Below, piece by piece: positions 1 through 6,354 of a DNA stretch of 9,116 bases. The notes beneath the pieces were generated by a model. The model did not search any database. It was not told where the DNA came from and worked only from the letters and a program-made list of their open reading frames with translations. Every line of letters starts with the position of its first letter. Position 1 is the first letter of the stretch. Source of the stretch: Oscillospiraceae bacterium (GTDB lineage Bacteria > Bacillota_A > Clostridia > Oscillospirales > WRJC01); assembly GCA_009785015.1 (NCBI GenBank), contig WQXD01000138.1, forward strand, positions 1 through 9,116, in the 5' to 3' direction. The position numbers and the translations under genes are program-made.

Positions 1-74
1 AAGTAAACCTTTTAACATATTTTTCAGAAAGGAATATTATGATTTAGCTATGACTATATCATACAAGTAAATTT

Positions 75-611
75 ATGAATAATATTATGCCGATGTCCAC
101 AACGATTAGACATAATAAAATAACCAGAACTTTATCAAATTCAGTAATGGAATTGGAAAAAAAACAAAAAGCGCTTGCTTTACAAGAGGAATGCGCCCTT
201 GTTCATTGGGGGAATAAAAGAAAAAATGATTTAATAAAATTAGTCAATATAGCCGACATCGATGATATCGATGAATTTAAAAAAACAACCATAAACGGGT
301 TGGACTACGTCATGCCTGATTTTGTGTTGTTTAAAAATAATCCGTATTTGCACAATGAATATGACACAAGAACGGCAGGTTATCCCGATTTAATAATTGA
401 AGTTTGGTCAGATGGCAATGATAAAGATGAACGCAAATCAAAATTGAGCCTATATTCGACAAGCCCCGTAACGGAACACTGGTATATAGAACAGGATTCA
501 AATGAAGTAATTTGCTATTCGGGCGATAAAAAAATTGATAATCAATATTTGACCGATGTGCTTGTAACGCTTGACGGATTGGAATTTGACCTTCGTTATT
601 TGGCCACCTAA
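75..611 (+). CDS. Uma2-family (DUF820) PD-(D/E)XK nuclease-fold protein, probably with a shortened N-terminus
   Basis: 178 aa. The C-terminal half matches the Uma2/DUF820 pattern: MPDFVLF (Asp82), GYPDLIIEV (Asp105, Glu109), ERKSKLSLY (Lys121/Lys123) and then EHWYIEQD, the usual 'eYWivD' strand. These are the acidic residues and lysine expected of a PD-(D/E)XK nuclease fold. The true function of the family is unknown. Residues 5-20 (IMPMSTTIRHNKITRTL) fit the family's early 'M-S-P..xxH..I' segment, but the 20-40 residues that usually precede it (the 'YELIDGE' region) are absent. The ATG at 75 has no good Shine-Dalgarno; ATGs at 87 and 93 are alternatives. An AGAAAGGA site at 26-33 instead precedes an ATG at 39 in the same frame, which is closed at once by TAG (45) and TGA (51). 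The gene is visibly more AT-rich than the genes to its right, which suggests a different origin. Family assignment is fairly sure; the start and functional state are not. Confidence 0.75.
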   Translation: MNNIMPMSTTIRHNKITRTLSNSVMELEKKQKALALQEECALVHWGNKRKNDLIKLVNIADIDDIDEFKKTTINGLDYVMPDFVLFKNNPYLHNEYDTRTAGYPDLIIEVWSDGNDKDERKSKLSLYSTSPVTEHWYIEQDSNEVICYSGDKKIDNQYLTDVLVTLDGLEFDLRYLAT

Positions 612-620
612 AAATCGCGA

Positions 621-655
621 AAAGCCCCGGGACAATATTTCCCGGAGCTTTTTTT
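621..655. terminator. Intrinsic terminator, probably bidirectional, between the Uma2 gene and transaldolase
   Basis: An 11-position stem pairs 621-631 (AAAGCCCCGGG) with 641-651 (CCCGGAGCTTT), with one C-A mismatch and a 9-nt loop, and is followed by seven T (649-655) on the + strand. On the minus strand the hairpin is followed by TTTT and, after CGCGA, a further T-run. It lies 10 nt past the Uma2 stop and about 21 nt past the transaldolase stop, so it can end both convergent transcripts. Confidence 0.85.
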
Positions 656-675
656 CCGCAAAAATTTCTTTAAGG

Positions 676-1323
676 TTATTTCGGTACGCTTTCCCAGTCC
701 TTCATGAACTTTTCGAGCCCGGAGGAGGTGAGGGGGTGGTCCACCATCTGCATCAGCACCTTGAAAGGCACTGTGGCGATATCGCATCCGATTTTGGCGA
801 GCTGGGTCAAATGGACGGGGTGGCGCGCGCTCGCGGCGACGATCTGCGTCCTGCTGTCTGCCGCGTCTATGATTTCCTTGATCCCGTCGACGAGATCAAG
901 CCCGTCCCAGCCGATATCGTCGAGCCTGCCCACAAACGGCGCCACAAACGCCGCGCCGGCGTTTATCGCGAGTATCGCCTGGGCCTCGGAAAACATCAGC
1001 GTCACGCATACCCTGACGCCTTTCTTCGAGAGTATGCTGCAGGCCTTGAGGCCTTCGGCGCACATCGGTATTTTGACCACCATGCGGTCGTTGAGAGCGG
1101 CGAGTTTTTGTCCCTCTTTGACCATCCCGTCCGCTTCAAGCGAAATGACCTCGGCGAATATGAGCCCGTCGGTCATTATCTGCGTTATTTCATCTATGGC
1201 GTCCTCGAATTTTTTGCCTTCCTTCGCGATTATTGACGGGTTTGTGGTGACCCCGGAGACAATTCCCATTTCACAGGCCTGTTTTATGTCTTTGATGTTT
1301 GCCGTGTCGATGAACAGTTTCAT
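676..1323 (-). CDS. tal: Small (TalC/MipB-type) transaldolase
   Basis: 215 aa, the normal size for the short transaldolase / fructose-6-phosphate aldolase family, a cytosolic class I (Schiff-base) TIM barrel. Visible landmarks are MKLFIDTANI with Asp6, GVTTNPSII (24-32), the catalytic lysine K84 in VVKIPM, and the FVAPFVGRLDDIGWDG loop (126-141). Two positions separate true transaldolases from FSA aldolases. Here Glu58 (FAEVIS) replaces the FSA glutamine and Phe130 replaces the FSA tyrosine, so transaldolase is preferred: it moves a dihydroxyacetone unit between sedoheptulose-7-P and glyceraldehyde-3-P to give erythrose-4-P and fructose-6-P in the non-oxidative pentose phosphate pathway. The start is fixed by AAGGAG at 1331-1336, 7 nt upstream. 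It is the second gene of an operon, 25 nt after the E1 fusion stop, with no promoter between them. Confidence 0.93.
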   Translation of the reverse strand: MKLFIDTANIKDIKQACEMGIVSGVTTNPSIIAKEGKKFEDAIDEITQIMTDGLIFAEVISLEADGMVKEGQKLAALNDRMVVKIPMCAEGLKACSILSKKGVRVCVTLMFSEAQAILAINAGAAFVAPFVGRLDDIGWDGLDLVDGIKEIIDAADSRTQIVAASARHPVHLTQLAKIGCDIATVPFKVLMQMVDHPLTSSGLEKFMKDWESVPK

Positions 1324-1348
1324 TTTTATTCTCCTTAAATTATTTTAT

Positions 1349-3832
1349 TTAAACGCCTTTTTTCGCTATGCGCAAAAGTTCCGGCGCGCTGTAGTTTTGC
1401 GTTCCGGCGTGGCCGGGCAGCGGCAGAAATTTTTCGTTGATGGCGTCGAGTATCCATTCCGCCTGCGGGAAATAATCCGCATCCCATTCGACGGGGGGCG
1501 TTATCCAGTTTTTCGCGCCGACCACGACCGGGGCCGCGGCCAGATCGCCGAAGGCCATTTCGGTTATGTTTCTGGCCATGTCGCCAAGTATGGAGCCCCT
1601 CGCCGGGGCGTCCGAGGCGAGCAGAATCTTTTTGGTCTTTTTTACCGATTTCAGCACTTTTTCGTAATCAAACGGCACTATGCTCCGGGCATCTATGACT
1701 TCCGCGCCTATATCGTATTTGTCCTGCAGTATGTCGGCCGCTTCGAGCGCCCTGTACAGCGTGGAGCCGATGGTCAGAATGGTTATGTCGCCGCCCTCGC
1801 GCTTGACGTCGGGATCTCCGATTTCTATCTCGTAGCCCTCTTTCGGAACGCCGCTTTGGTAAAACATCTCGCCCGTTTCATACAGGCGCTGGCTCTCGAA
1901 GAACACCACCGGGTCGGTCCCGTTCAGGGCCGCGGCGAGCAGCCCTTTCGTGTCGTAGGGAGTCACGGGGAACACCACTTTCAGCCCCGGAATATGCGCC
2001 GCCAGCGAAGTCCAGTCCTGCGAATGCTGCGCCGCGTATTTCGCGCCCACGGAGACGCGGAGCACCACCGGCATTTTGAGTATTCCGGCGCTCATCGCCT
2101 GCCACTTGGCGAGCTGGTTGAATATCTCGTCGCCCGCGCGCCCCATGAAATCGCAGTACATGAGTTCCGGCACCGCGCGTCCGCCGCAGAGCGCGTATCC
2201 CACCGAGGAGCCCACGATGGCGGATTCGGATATGGGGGAATTGAACAGCCTGTGGTAGGGCACGCTCTTTTCCAAATCGCGGTAGCAGCTAAAAGCGCCT
2301 CCCCAGTCCCTCACGTCCTCGCCGTAGGCGATCAGCGTGGGGTCTTCGTAATATTTGTCAAACAGCGCCTCGAAAACGGCGTCGCGTATATTGTACAATT
2401 GCGCTTTGGGAACCGGGGTTCCGTCCTCGTTTTTGTAATACCGCTTTTTGCCCGCGATCGATACCACCCGCGGATTTTCGTCTTTTTTTGTAAGCATGTC
2501 ACACACTTCGCGCTCCGGGTCCATTGAGGGCTTTTTCAAATTGGAGAACATCAGGTCCTCGACGAAAAATTTGTCTTTTTTGAGGTCGATATACGGCGAA
2601 TCCCCGACATTTGCCGCAAGCTCGCATACTTTTGTCATGCGGGCTCTGACATTTTCCCAGAGACTTTCGAAATCGTTTTCGGTTCCCGCTTTGGCTTCGA
2701 TGAGTTTTTGTTTGAAAATCACCGTCGGGTCCTGGGCTTCCCATTCGGCAAATTCTTCTTGGGTGCGGTATGTCATGATGTCCGATGTGGAATGGCCGGT
2801 CAGCCTGTATGTGACCAGATCGAGCAGCACGGGGCCCCGGCCGCTTTCCAAGATGGGTTTCTTTCTGCGCATCGCGTCGATAACTGCCAAAGGGTTCCAG
2901 CCGTCAACTCTCTCGGCGTGCATTTGCGCGGGGTTCACCCCGGCGCCGAACCTGGCCAGAAATTCATAAGCCATGGTTTCGCCGCGGGTCTGGCCCCCCA
3001 TTCCGTATTGGTTGTTGTTGAAGTTGAACAAAATCGGCAAGCCGCCGTTGTGTTCGCGGTCCCAGAGCTTGGTGAACTGGTCCATCGCCGCGAAGTTCAT
3101 CGATTCATAAACCGGCCCGCAGCCCAGCGATCCGTCGCCCGCATTCGCGATCACGATGCCTTTTTTTTGATTTACCCGCTTATACAGCGCGGCCCCGAGC
3201 GCGATCGGGGCGCTGCCGCCCACGATGGCGTTGTTCGGAAATATTCCGAACGGCAGAAAAAAGGCGTGCATCGAGCCGCCGAGCCCGCGGTGGAAACCCG
3301 TCTCGCGCCCGAAAATCTCCGAAGCGGTTCCGTAAAGCAAAAAATCGACGGCGAGCTCTTTTACGTCCCCCGATTTGTTGATTTTTTCGACCGAATTCAA
3401 TATGAGCCCGCCGAAAAAATTTTTCATGATATCGGTGAGTTCATCGTCGCCGAGCTTGAATATGGACGACAGGCCTTTGGCCAGAATTTCGCCGTGGCTC
3501 CGGTGCGAGCCGAATGTGATATCGTCCTGGCCGAGCAGATACGCCTGCCCCACGGCGGTGGCTTCCTGCCCGATGGACAAATGCGAGGGGCCGGGATAGG
3601 TGTGCTTGACGCCGTTGTACAGGCCCTTCACCTTGCATTCGCGTATCATGGTTTCAAATTCGCGCAAAAGCGCGATATCCCTGTAGATCCTGATCAGGTC
3701 CCCATCGGTGAAATTTCCCGCTTTTTTTTCATCCTCCACGGTTTTGGAATACTGGTTGACCGGAATGTCGGTAAAATGAATAAATCCGGGCGCCCTCATT
3801 TCCGAGGGCGATACATGCTGTGATTTTGGCAT
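1349..3832 (-). CDS. Fused alpha-beta 2-oxoacid dehydrogenase E1 component (TPP-dependent)
   Basis: 827 aa from the chosen ATG. The alpha-like half (about 40-400) has the substrate and TPP elements PSHLSIGQEA, SHRSHGEILAKG, GFHRGLGGSMH, the TPP-Mg motif GDGS...NNNQYGM (232-278) and the TGHSTSD loop. The beta-like half (about 479-827) has YNIRDAVFEAL, YGEDV (503-507), the AAQHSQDW / HIPGLKVVFPVTP core and the transketolase-C segment VIDARSIVPFD (712-722). In related enzymes E1 decarboxylates a 2-oxoacid and passes the acyl group to lipoyl-E2. The substrate (pyruvate, branched-chain 2-oxoacid, acetoin or other) cannot be read from the sequence. Two oddities: about 40 extra residues lie between SHRSHG and GGSMH, and no E2/E3 gene is nearby. 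An in-frame ATG at 3925 would add 31 residues, but it lies upstream of the promoter; the ATG at 3832 has AAGGAG at 3841-3846, 8 nt away. First gene of an operon with transaldolase. Confidence 0.9.
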   Translation of the reverse strand: MPKSQHVSPSEMRAPGFIHFTDIPVNQYSKTVEDEKKAGNFTDGDLIRIYRDIALLREFETMIRECKVKGLYNGVKHTYPGPSHLSIGQEATAVGQAYLLGQDDITFGSHRSHGEILAKGLSSIFKLGDDELTDIMKNFFGGLILNSVEKINKSGDVKELAVDFLLYGTASEIFGRETGFHRGLGGSMHAFFLPFGIFPNNAIVGGSAPIALGAALYKRVNQKKGIVIANAGDGSLGCGPVYESMNFAAMDQFTKLWDREHNGGLPILFNFNNNQYGMGGQTRGETMAYEFLARFGAGVNPAQMHAERVDGWNPLAVIDAMRRKKPILESGRGPVLLDLVTYRLTGHSTSDIMTYRTQEEFAEWEAQDPTVIFKQKLIEAKAGTENDFESLWENVRARMTKVCELAANVGDSPYIDLKKDKFFVEDLMFSNLKKPSMDPEREVCDMLTKKDENPRVVSIAGKKRYYKNEDGTPVPKAQLYNIRDAVFEALFDKYYEDPTLIAYGEDVRDWGGAFSCYRDLEKSVPYHRLFNSPISESAIVGSSVGYALCGGRAVPELMYCDFMGRAGDEIFNQLAKWQAMSAGILKMPVVLRVSVGAKYAAQHSQDWTSLAAHIPGLKVVFPVTPYDTKGLLAAALNGTDPVVFFESQRLYETGEMFYQSGVPKEGYEIEIGDPDVKREGGDITILTIGSTLYRALEAADILQDKYDIGAEVIDARSIVPFDYEKVLKSVKKTKKILLASDAPARGSILGDMARNITEMAFGDLAAAPVVVGAKNWITPPVEWDADYFPQAEWILDAINEKFLPLPGHAGTQNYSAPELLRIAKKGV

Positions 3833-3840
3833 TTTTTTGT

Positions 3841-3846
3841 CTCCTT
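3841..3846 (-). promoter_or_regulatory. Shine-Dalgarno that fixes the E1 fusion start
   Basis: AAGGAG on the minus strand, 8 nt before the ATG at 3832. It decides against the longer in-frame start at 3925, which has no comparable site and lies upstream of the -35 box. Confidence 0.85.
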
Positions 3847-3875
3847 TATTATTACGGTTATTTACATCACTTTCA

Positions 3876-3904
3876 AGTATATCACATTTTGTCGCCGCCG
3901 TCAA
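3876..3904 (-). promoter_or_regulatory. Sigma-A promoter of the E1-transaldolase operon
   Basis: On the minus strand, TTGACG (3904-3899), a 17-nt spacer and TATACT (3881-3876). The expected transcript start is near 3869, giving a leader of roughly 37 nt with AAGGAG just before the E1 start codon. The leader is too short for a riboswitch. Confidence 0.8.
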
Positions 3905-3918
3905 TAAATTTTTCGGTG

Positions 3919-3947
3919 TTGACAAATTTAATAAATTGTAGTAAAAT
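3919..3947 (+). promoter_or_regulatory. Sigma-A promoter of the small membrane protein gene
   Basis: TTGACA (3919-3924), a 17-nt spacer and TAAAAT (3942-3947). The expected start is near 3954, giving a leader of about 33 nt. It is back to back with the E1 promoter, the two -35 boxes being 14 bp apart, so one bound protein could affect both. Confidence 0.8.
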
Positions 3948-3986
3948 ATATGTCAGAGCAAAAAATTTTAATTAAAGGGTGATATT

Positions 3987-4322
3987 ATGCAGGAATTTGA
4001 CAGAAGGGAACAGCAAAACAACAAAAGGATGGGATATTTGTTTTTGGCGTTGGCCGTGGTTTTGATAATCATGGCTGTGGCCGCCGTGCTCTTCGGGTAT
4101 GTCCTCCCTCCCCAAAAGGGAAACGACGGCGAAATGCACGACTGGTTCGGCAGGATCACAGACGATATACCGCCCGCCCTCAATTTGATTTTGCCGCATT
4201 GGGCCGGCCATATATGGCTCATTATAGACTGCCTTATACTTTTGGCCATGATAATTCTGATAGACAGGATGTTCGTCAAAAGCAAACTCTATTTTACCGG
4301 TATAAAAAACGTGGATTTTTAG
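3987..4322 (+). CDS. Small two-helix membrane protein of unknown function
   Basis: 111 aa; I do not recognise the family. A basic N-terminus (R6, R7, K13, R14) precedes a first hydrophobic helix at about 16-40 (GYLFLALAVVLIIMAVAAVLFGYVL). A polar, proline-containing loop at 41-71 follows, then a second helix at about 72-94 (WAGHIWLIIDCLILLAMIILI) and a short basic tail (R94, K98, K100). Positive-inside reasoning puts both ends in the cytoplasm and the loop outside. The reality of the gene is supported by its own TTGACA-17-TAAAAT promoter, an AAAGGG site at 3974-3979 seven nt before the ATG, and a clear membrane topology. Its stop codon overlaps the hisB stop by 4 bp in convergent orientation. 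It is transcribed alone, so context gives no hint of its role. Confidence 0.8.
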   Translation: MQEFDRREQQNNKRMGYLFLALAVVLIIMAVAAVLFGYVLPPQKGNDGEMHDWFGRITDDIPPALNLILPHWAGHIWLIIDCLILLAMIILIDRMFVKSKLYFTGIKNVDF

Positions 4323-4921
4323 ATGACGCCTTTTGCCGAAATGATATAGTCGCCCGCAGGCGTCAGCGCCTTTTTTATGGCTTTTGCGGCAGCTTTAAAA
4401 ATCGCTTCGGTTTTGTGGTGGTTGTTTTCGCCGTACTGCAGATTTATATGGATCGTGGCGAGCATGTTCTGCGCCATCGCGCGAAAAAATTCCTTTGTCA
4501 TCTGGACGTCGTAGCCGCCGATTGAGCCGTTGGCAAATTCCGCGTTGAATACCAAATACGCCCTCCCGCCCAAATCCGCGGAGCACATCGCGAGGCTTTC
4601 GTCCATGGGCACGTATTCGTGGGCGAATCTGGTTATGTTTTTGTTTTGGCCGATGATTTCCCCGAATGCCAAACCCAGCACAATTCCCGCGTCTTCGATT
4701 GAATGGTGGCAGTCCACATCCAGATCCCCGCTCATTTCGAGCGCGATCTCAAAGCCGCCGTGGAAGGCGAACGTGTTTAACATATGGTCGAAAAATCCGA
4801 TCCCGGAACTTCCGCGAAGCCCCGGCTTTTCGGCGTCCGCGCAAAGCGACAGCCTTATTTTTGTTTCTTTGGTCTCGCGCTCGATCTGAGCGGCTCTTTT
4901 TGATTCTTTAATCGTTGTCAT
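4319..4921 (-). CDS. hisB: Imidazoleglycerol-phosphate dehydratase
   Basis: 200 aa, a full-length monofunctional IGPD without the phosphatase domain found in enteric HisB. It dehydrates imidazole glycerol phosphate to imidazole acetol phosphate in histidine biosynthesis and is a cytosolic, Mn-dependent oligomer in the family. The motifs are all present: FFDHMLNTFAFHG (43-55), the first metal-binding repeat HHSIED (72-77), the second HHKTE (168-172), and a C-terminal ISAKGVI like the usual PSxKGxL. The ATG overlaps the hisD stop as ATGA, and a GAGG Shine-Dalgarno lies inside the hisD end about 8 nt upstream, so translation is probably coupled. No other his gene follows; the 3' end collides with the convergent membrane protein gene. 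Confidence 0.97.
   Translation of the reverse strand: MTTIKESKRAAQIERETKETKIRLSLCADAEKPGLRGSSGIGFFDHMLNTFAFHGGFEIALEMSGDLDVDCHHSIEDAGIVLGLAFGEIIGQNKNITRFAHEYVPMDESLAMCSADLGGRAYLVFNAEFANGSIGGYDVQMTKEFFRAMAQNMLATIHINLQYGENNHHKTEAIFKAAAKAIKKALTPAGDYIISAKGVI
4358..4376 (+). terminator. Possible weak intrinsic terminator for the membrane protein gene, inside the hisB 3' end
   Basis: GGCG (4359-4362), loop TCAG, CGCC (4367-4370), then TTTTTT (4371-4376); an A-T pair (4358/4371) can extend the stem. It lies 36 nt past the membrane protein stop, antisense to the last hisB codons, since the overlapping stops leave no intergenic space. The stem is short, and the motif could be chance within coding sequence. 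Confidence 0.35.
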
Positions 4922-6201
4922 ACATCAAACCTCACTTTTATTGAATTTGCGTGAGCGGTCAGCTTTTCGGATTCGGCGAATTCCGTTATGAAGTCTTTTG
5001 CCTCTTTGAGTTTTTCTTTGGAATAGTACACGAAGCTCGATTTTTTCACGAAACTGTCCACCCCGAGCCCCGACGAAAACCTCGCTGTGCCGTTTGTGGG
5101 CAGCACGTGGTTTGTCCCCGCGAAATAATCGCCGAGCGCCTCCGGCGAATAAGCGCCCAAAAATACGGAACCCGCGTTTTTGACCGAGGCCAATCTGTCA
5201 AAACAATCCTCAACTGCGAGCTCCAGGTGTTCCGGGGCCGTCTCGTTCGCGATCTCGATCGCTTCGTCTATGCTCCCGCACAATATGCAGCCGCCGTATT
5301 CCTCCAAGGATTTCACGATTATGTCTCTCCGGCTCAAATTTTTTATCTGTTTTTCGATTTCGGCATTCACCCGGGCGGCGAATTCGCCGTTGTCCGTGAC
5401 GAGAAGCGAAGAAGCGAGAACGTCGTGTTCCGCCTGGCTCAGCAGATCCGCGGCTATATATTCCGGATCGGCGGATTTGTCCGCTATGACCAATATTTCG
5501 CTGGGGCCCGCGATCATATCTATATCCACTGCCCCGTACACGAGCTTTTTCGCGGCTGCCACGTAAATATTGCCGGGCCCCGTGATTTTATCGGTTTTTT
5601 GTATGCTGTTTGTGCCGTATGCAAGCGCCGCGACCGCCTGCGCCCCGCCGACTTTCAGTATTTTATCCACTCCGCATATCCTGGCCGCGGCGGCGATTTC
5701 GGGTTTTATGCCGTCTTTTTTGGGCGGGGTGGCGATTGTCATTTCTTTTACTTTTGCGATTTTGGCCGGAATCGCGTTCATCAGCACGGTGGAAGGGTAC
5801 AGGGCGCTGCCCCCCGGCACATACATCGCGACGCGTTCAAGCGGCGTCACCCTTTGGCCTAATATTATTCCTTCTTTTGTTATGACATATGAGTTCTGCG
5901 CTTGTTTTTTGTGGTATTCTTCTATGTTTTCCGCCGCCTTTTCCATGACTGCTATGAGCTTTTTATCGCATTTGCCGTAAATTTCGTCGATTTCTTTGTC
6001 GGTCATGTAAAAATCCCCGGCTTCTGCGGAGACGCCGTCGAATTTTTCCGTGTAAAATTTCACCGCTTCGTCCCCTTTGTCTTTTACATCGGCGATAATC
6101 CGCCCCGCGGCGGACAGCGCGTCGTCAAAAGCGCCTTCCATCCTGTCTTTCAGCTTTTTGTATAATTCGCCCGCCCGGGATTTGTCATATATTTTCAACA
6201 T
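4918..6201 (-). CDS. hisD: Histidinol dehydrogenase
   Basis: 427 aa, full length. It oxidises L-histidinol to L-histidine in two NAD-dependent steps via histidinal, the last reactions of the pathway. Key elements in order: YVPGGSALYPSTVLMNA (127-142), KVGGAQAVAALAYGT (183-197), KITGPGNIYVAAAKK (205-219), DMIAGPSEILV (228-238), SQAEHD with zinc ligands Gln256 and His259, the catalytic pair Glu324-His325 in APEHLEL, Asp358 in GDYFAGTNHVLPT, and the final zinc ligand His417 in LTAHANS. The start is supported by GGAGGG at 6210-6215, 8 nt upstream. It is the first gene of a two-gene hisDB unit. hisG, which often precedes hisD in Bacillota, is absent; a divergent lipoprotein gene lies there instead. 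Confidence 0.98.
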   Translation of the reverse strand: MLKIYDKSRAGELYKKLKDRMEGAFDDALSAAGRIIADVKDKGDEAVKFYTEKFDGVSAEAGDFYMTDKEIDEIYGKCDKKLIAVMEKAAENIEEYHKKQAQNSYVITKEGIILGQRVTPLERVAMYVPGGSALYPSTVLMNAIPAKIAKVKEMTIATPPKKDGIKPEIAAAARICGVDKILKVGGAQAVAALAYGTNSIQKTDKITGPGNIYVAAAKKLVYGAVDIDMIAGPSEILVIADKSADPEYIAADLLSQAEHDVLASSLLVTDNGEFAARVNAEIEKQIKNLSRRDIIVKSLEEYGGCILCGSIDEAIEIANETAPEHLELAVEDCFDRLASVKNAGSVFLGAYSPEALGDYFAGTNHVLPTNGTARFSSGLGVDSFVKKSSFVYYSKEKLKEAKDFITEFAESEKLTAHANSIKVRFDV

Positions 6202-6243
6202 ATATTTTTCCCTCCGATCAATTCAATAAATTACCATGCTAAT

Positions 6244-6272
6244 ATACTACCACATTAAAGCGCCGTTGTCAA
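6244..6272 (-). promoter_or_regulatory. Proximal sigma-A promoter of hisDB
   Basis: On the minus strand, TTGACA (6272-6267), a 17-nt spacer and TAGTAT (6249-6244). The expected start is near 6237, so the hisD leader is only about 36 nt. That excludes a T-box leader or histidine attenuator from this promoter. Confidence 0.8.
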
Positions 6273-6280
6273 GGGGTTTA

Positions 6281-6299
6281 TATGACATATTATATCATA
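6281..6299. promoter_or_regulatory. 19-bp imperfect palindrome, candidate operator
   Basis: TATGACATATTATATCATA is a dyad with only one mismatched pair (C6286/A6294) around a central T. It covers the -10 of the distal hisD promoter and lies between the -35 boxes of the proximal hisD promoter and the lipoprotein promoter. It could bind a dimeric regulator, but the AT-rich context raises the chance of coincidence. Confidence 0.35.
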
Positions 6300-6317
6300 A
6301 ATTTTAAATTTTTTCAA
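6289..6317 (-). promoter_or_regulatory. Possible distal sigma-A promoter of hisDB
   Basis: On the minus strand, TTGAAA (6317-6312), a 17-nt spacer and TATAAT (6294-6289) with the extended -10 TGATATAAT. The expected start is near 6282. The region is very AT-rich, so chance matches are likely, but spacing and both boxes are good. A palindrome overlaps its -10 box. Confidence 0.5.
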
Positions 6318-6325
6318 TAAATCTA

Positions 6326-6354
6326 TTGACAATAACGATTTAAACTTTTATAAT
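6326..6354 (+). promoter_or_regulatory. Consensus sigma-A promoter of the lipoprotein genes
   Basis: TTGACA (6326-6331), a 17-nt spacer and TATAAT (6349-6354), a perfect match to consensus. The expected start is near 6361, giving a 42-nt leader with AAGGAG at 6387-6392. This predicts strong expression of the two solute-binding lipoproteins unless repressed. Confidence 0.88.

Noticed and set aside
2..70. Possible tail of an upstream gene (22 codons, ending ...MTISYK-stop)
   Set aside because: Open from the left edge to TAA at 68-70, only 4 nt before the Uma2 ATG, but too short to tell from chance and not recognisable.
676..1323. Fructose-6-phosphate aldolase instead of transaldolase
   Set aside because: The glutamine and tyrosine typical of FSA are Glu58 and Phe130 here, and the PFVGRLDDIG loop fits short transaldolases. 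This is family-based and not certain.
704..2527. 607-codon open frame on the + strand
   Set aside because: It lies antisense across transaldolase and the E1 fusion, which both have full family motifs, ribosome sites and a promoter. The translation is low-complexity shadow sequence without recognisable domains.
2708..3823. 371-codon open frame on the + strand
   Set aside because: Antisense shadow of the E1 alpha half, rich in R, H, V and G with no family signature and no ribosome site of note.
4290..4310. AT-flanked ACCGGT palindrome as a terminator for hisB
   Set aside because: The stem is mostly A-T around a tiny GC core and would leave almost no loop, so it is not a convincing terminator.
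4951..5862. 303-codon open frame on the + strand
   Set aside because: Antisense shadow of hisD, whose catalytic and zinc residues are all intact.
6202..6282. T-box or histidine attenuator leader for hisDB
   Set aside because: The leaders from the two candidate promoters are only about 36 and 81 nt, with no T-box core sequence and no histidine-rich leader peptide.
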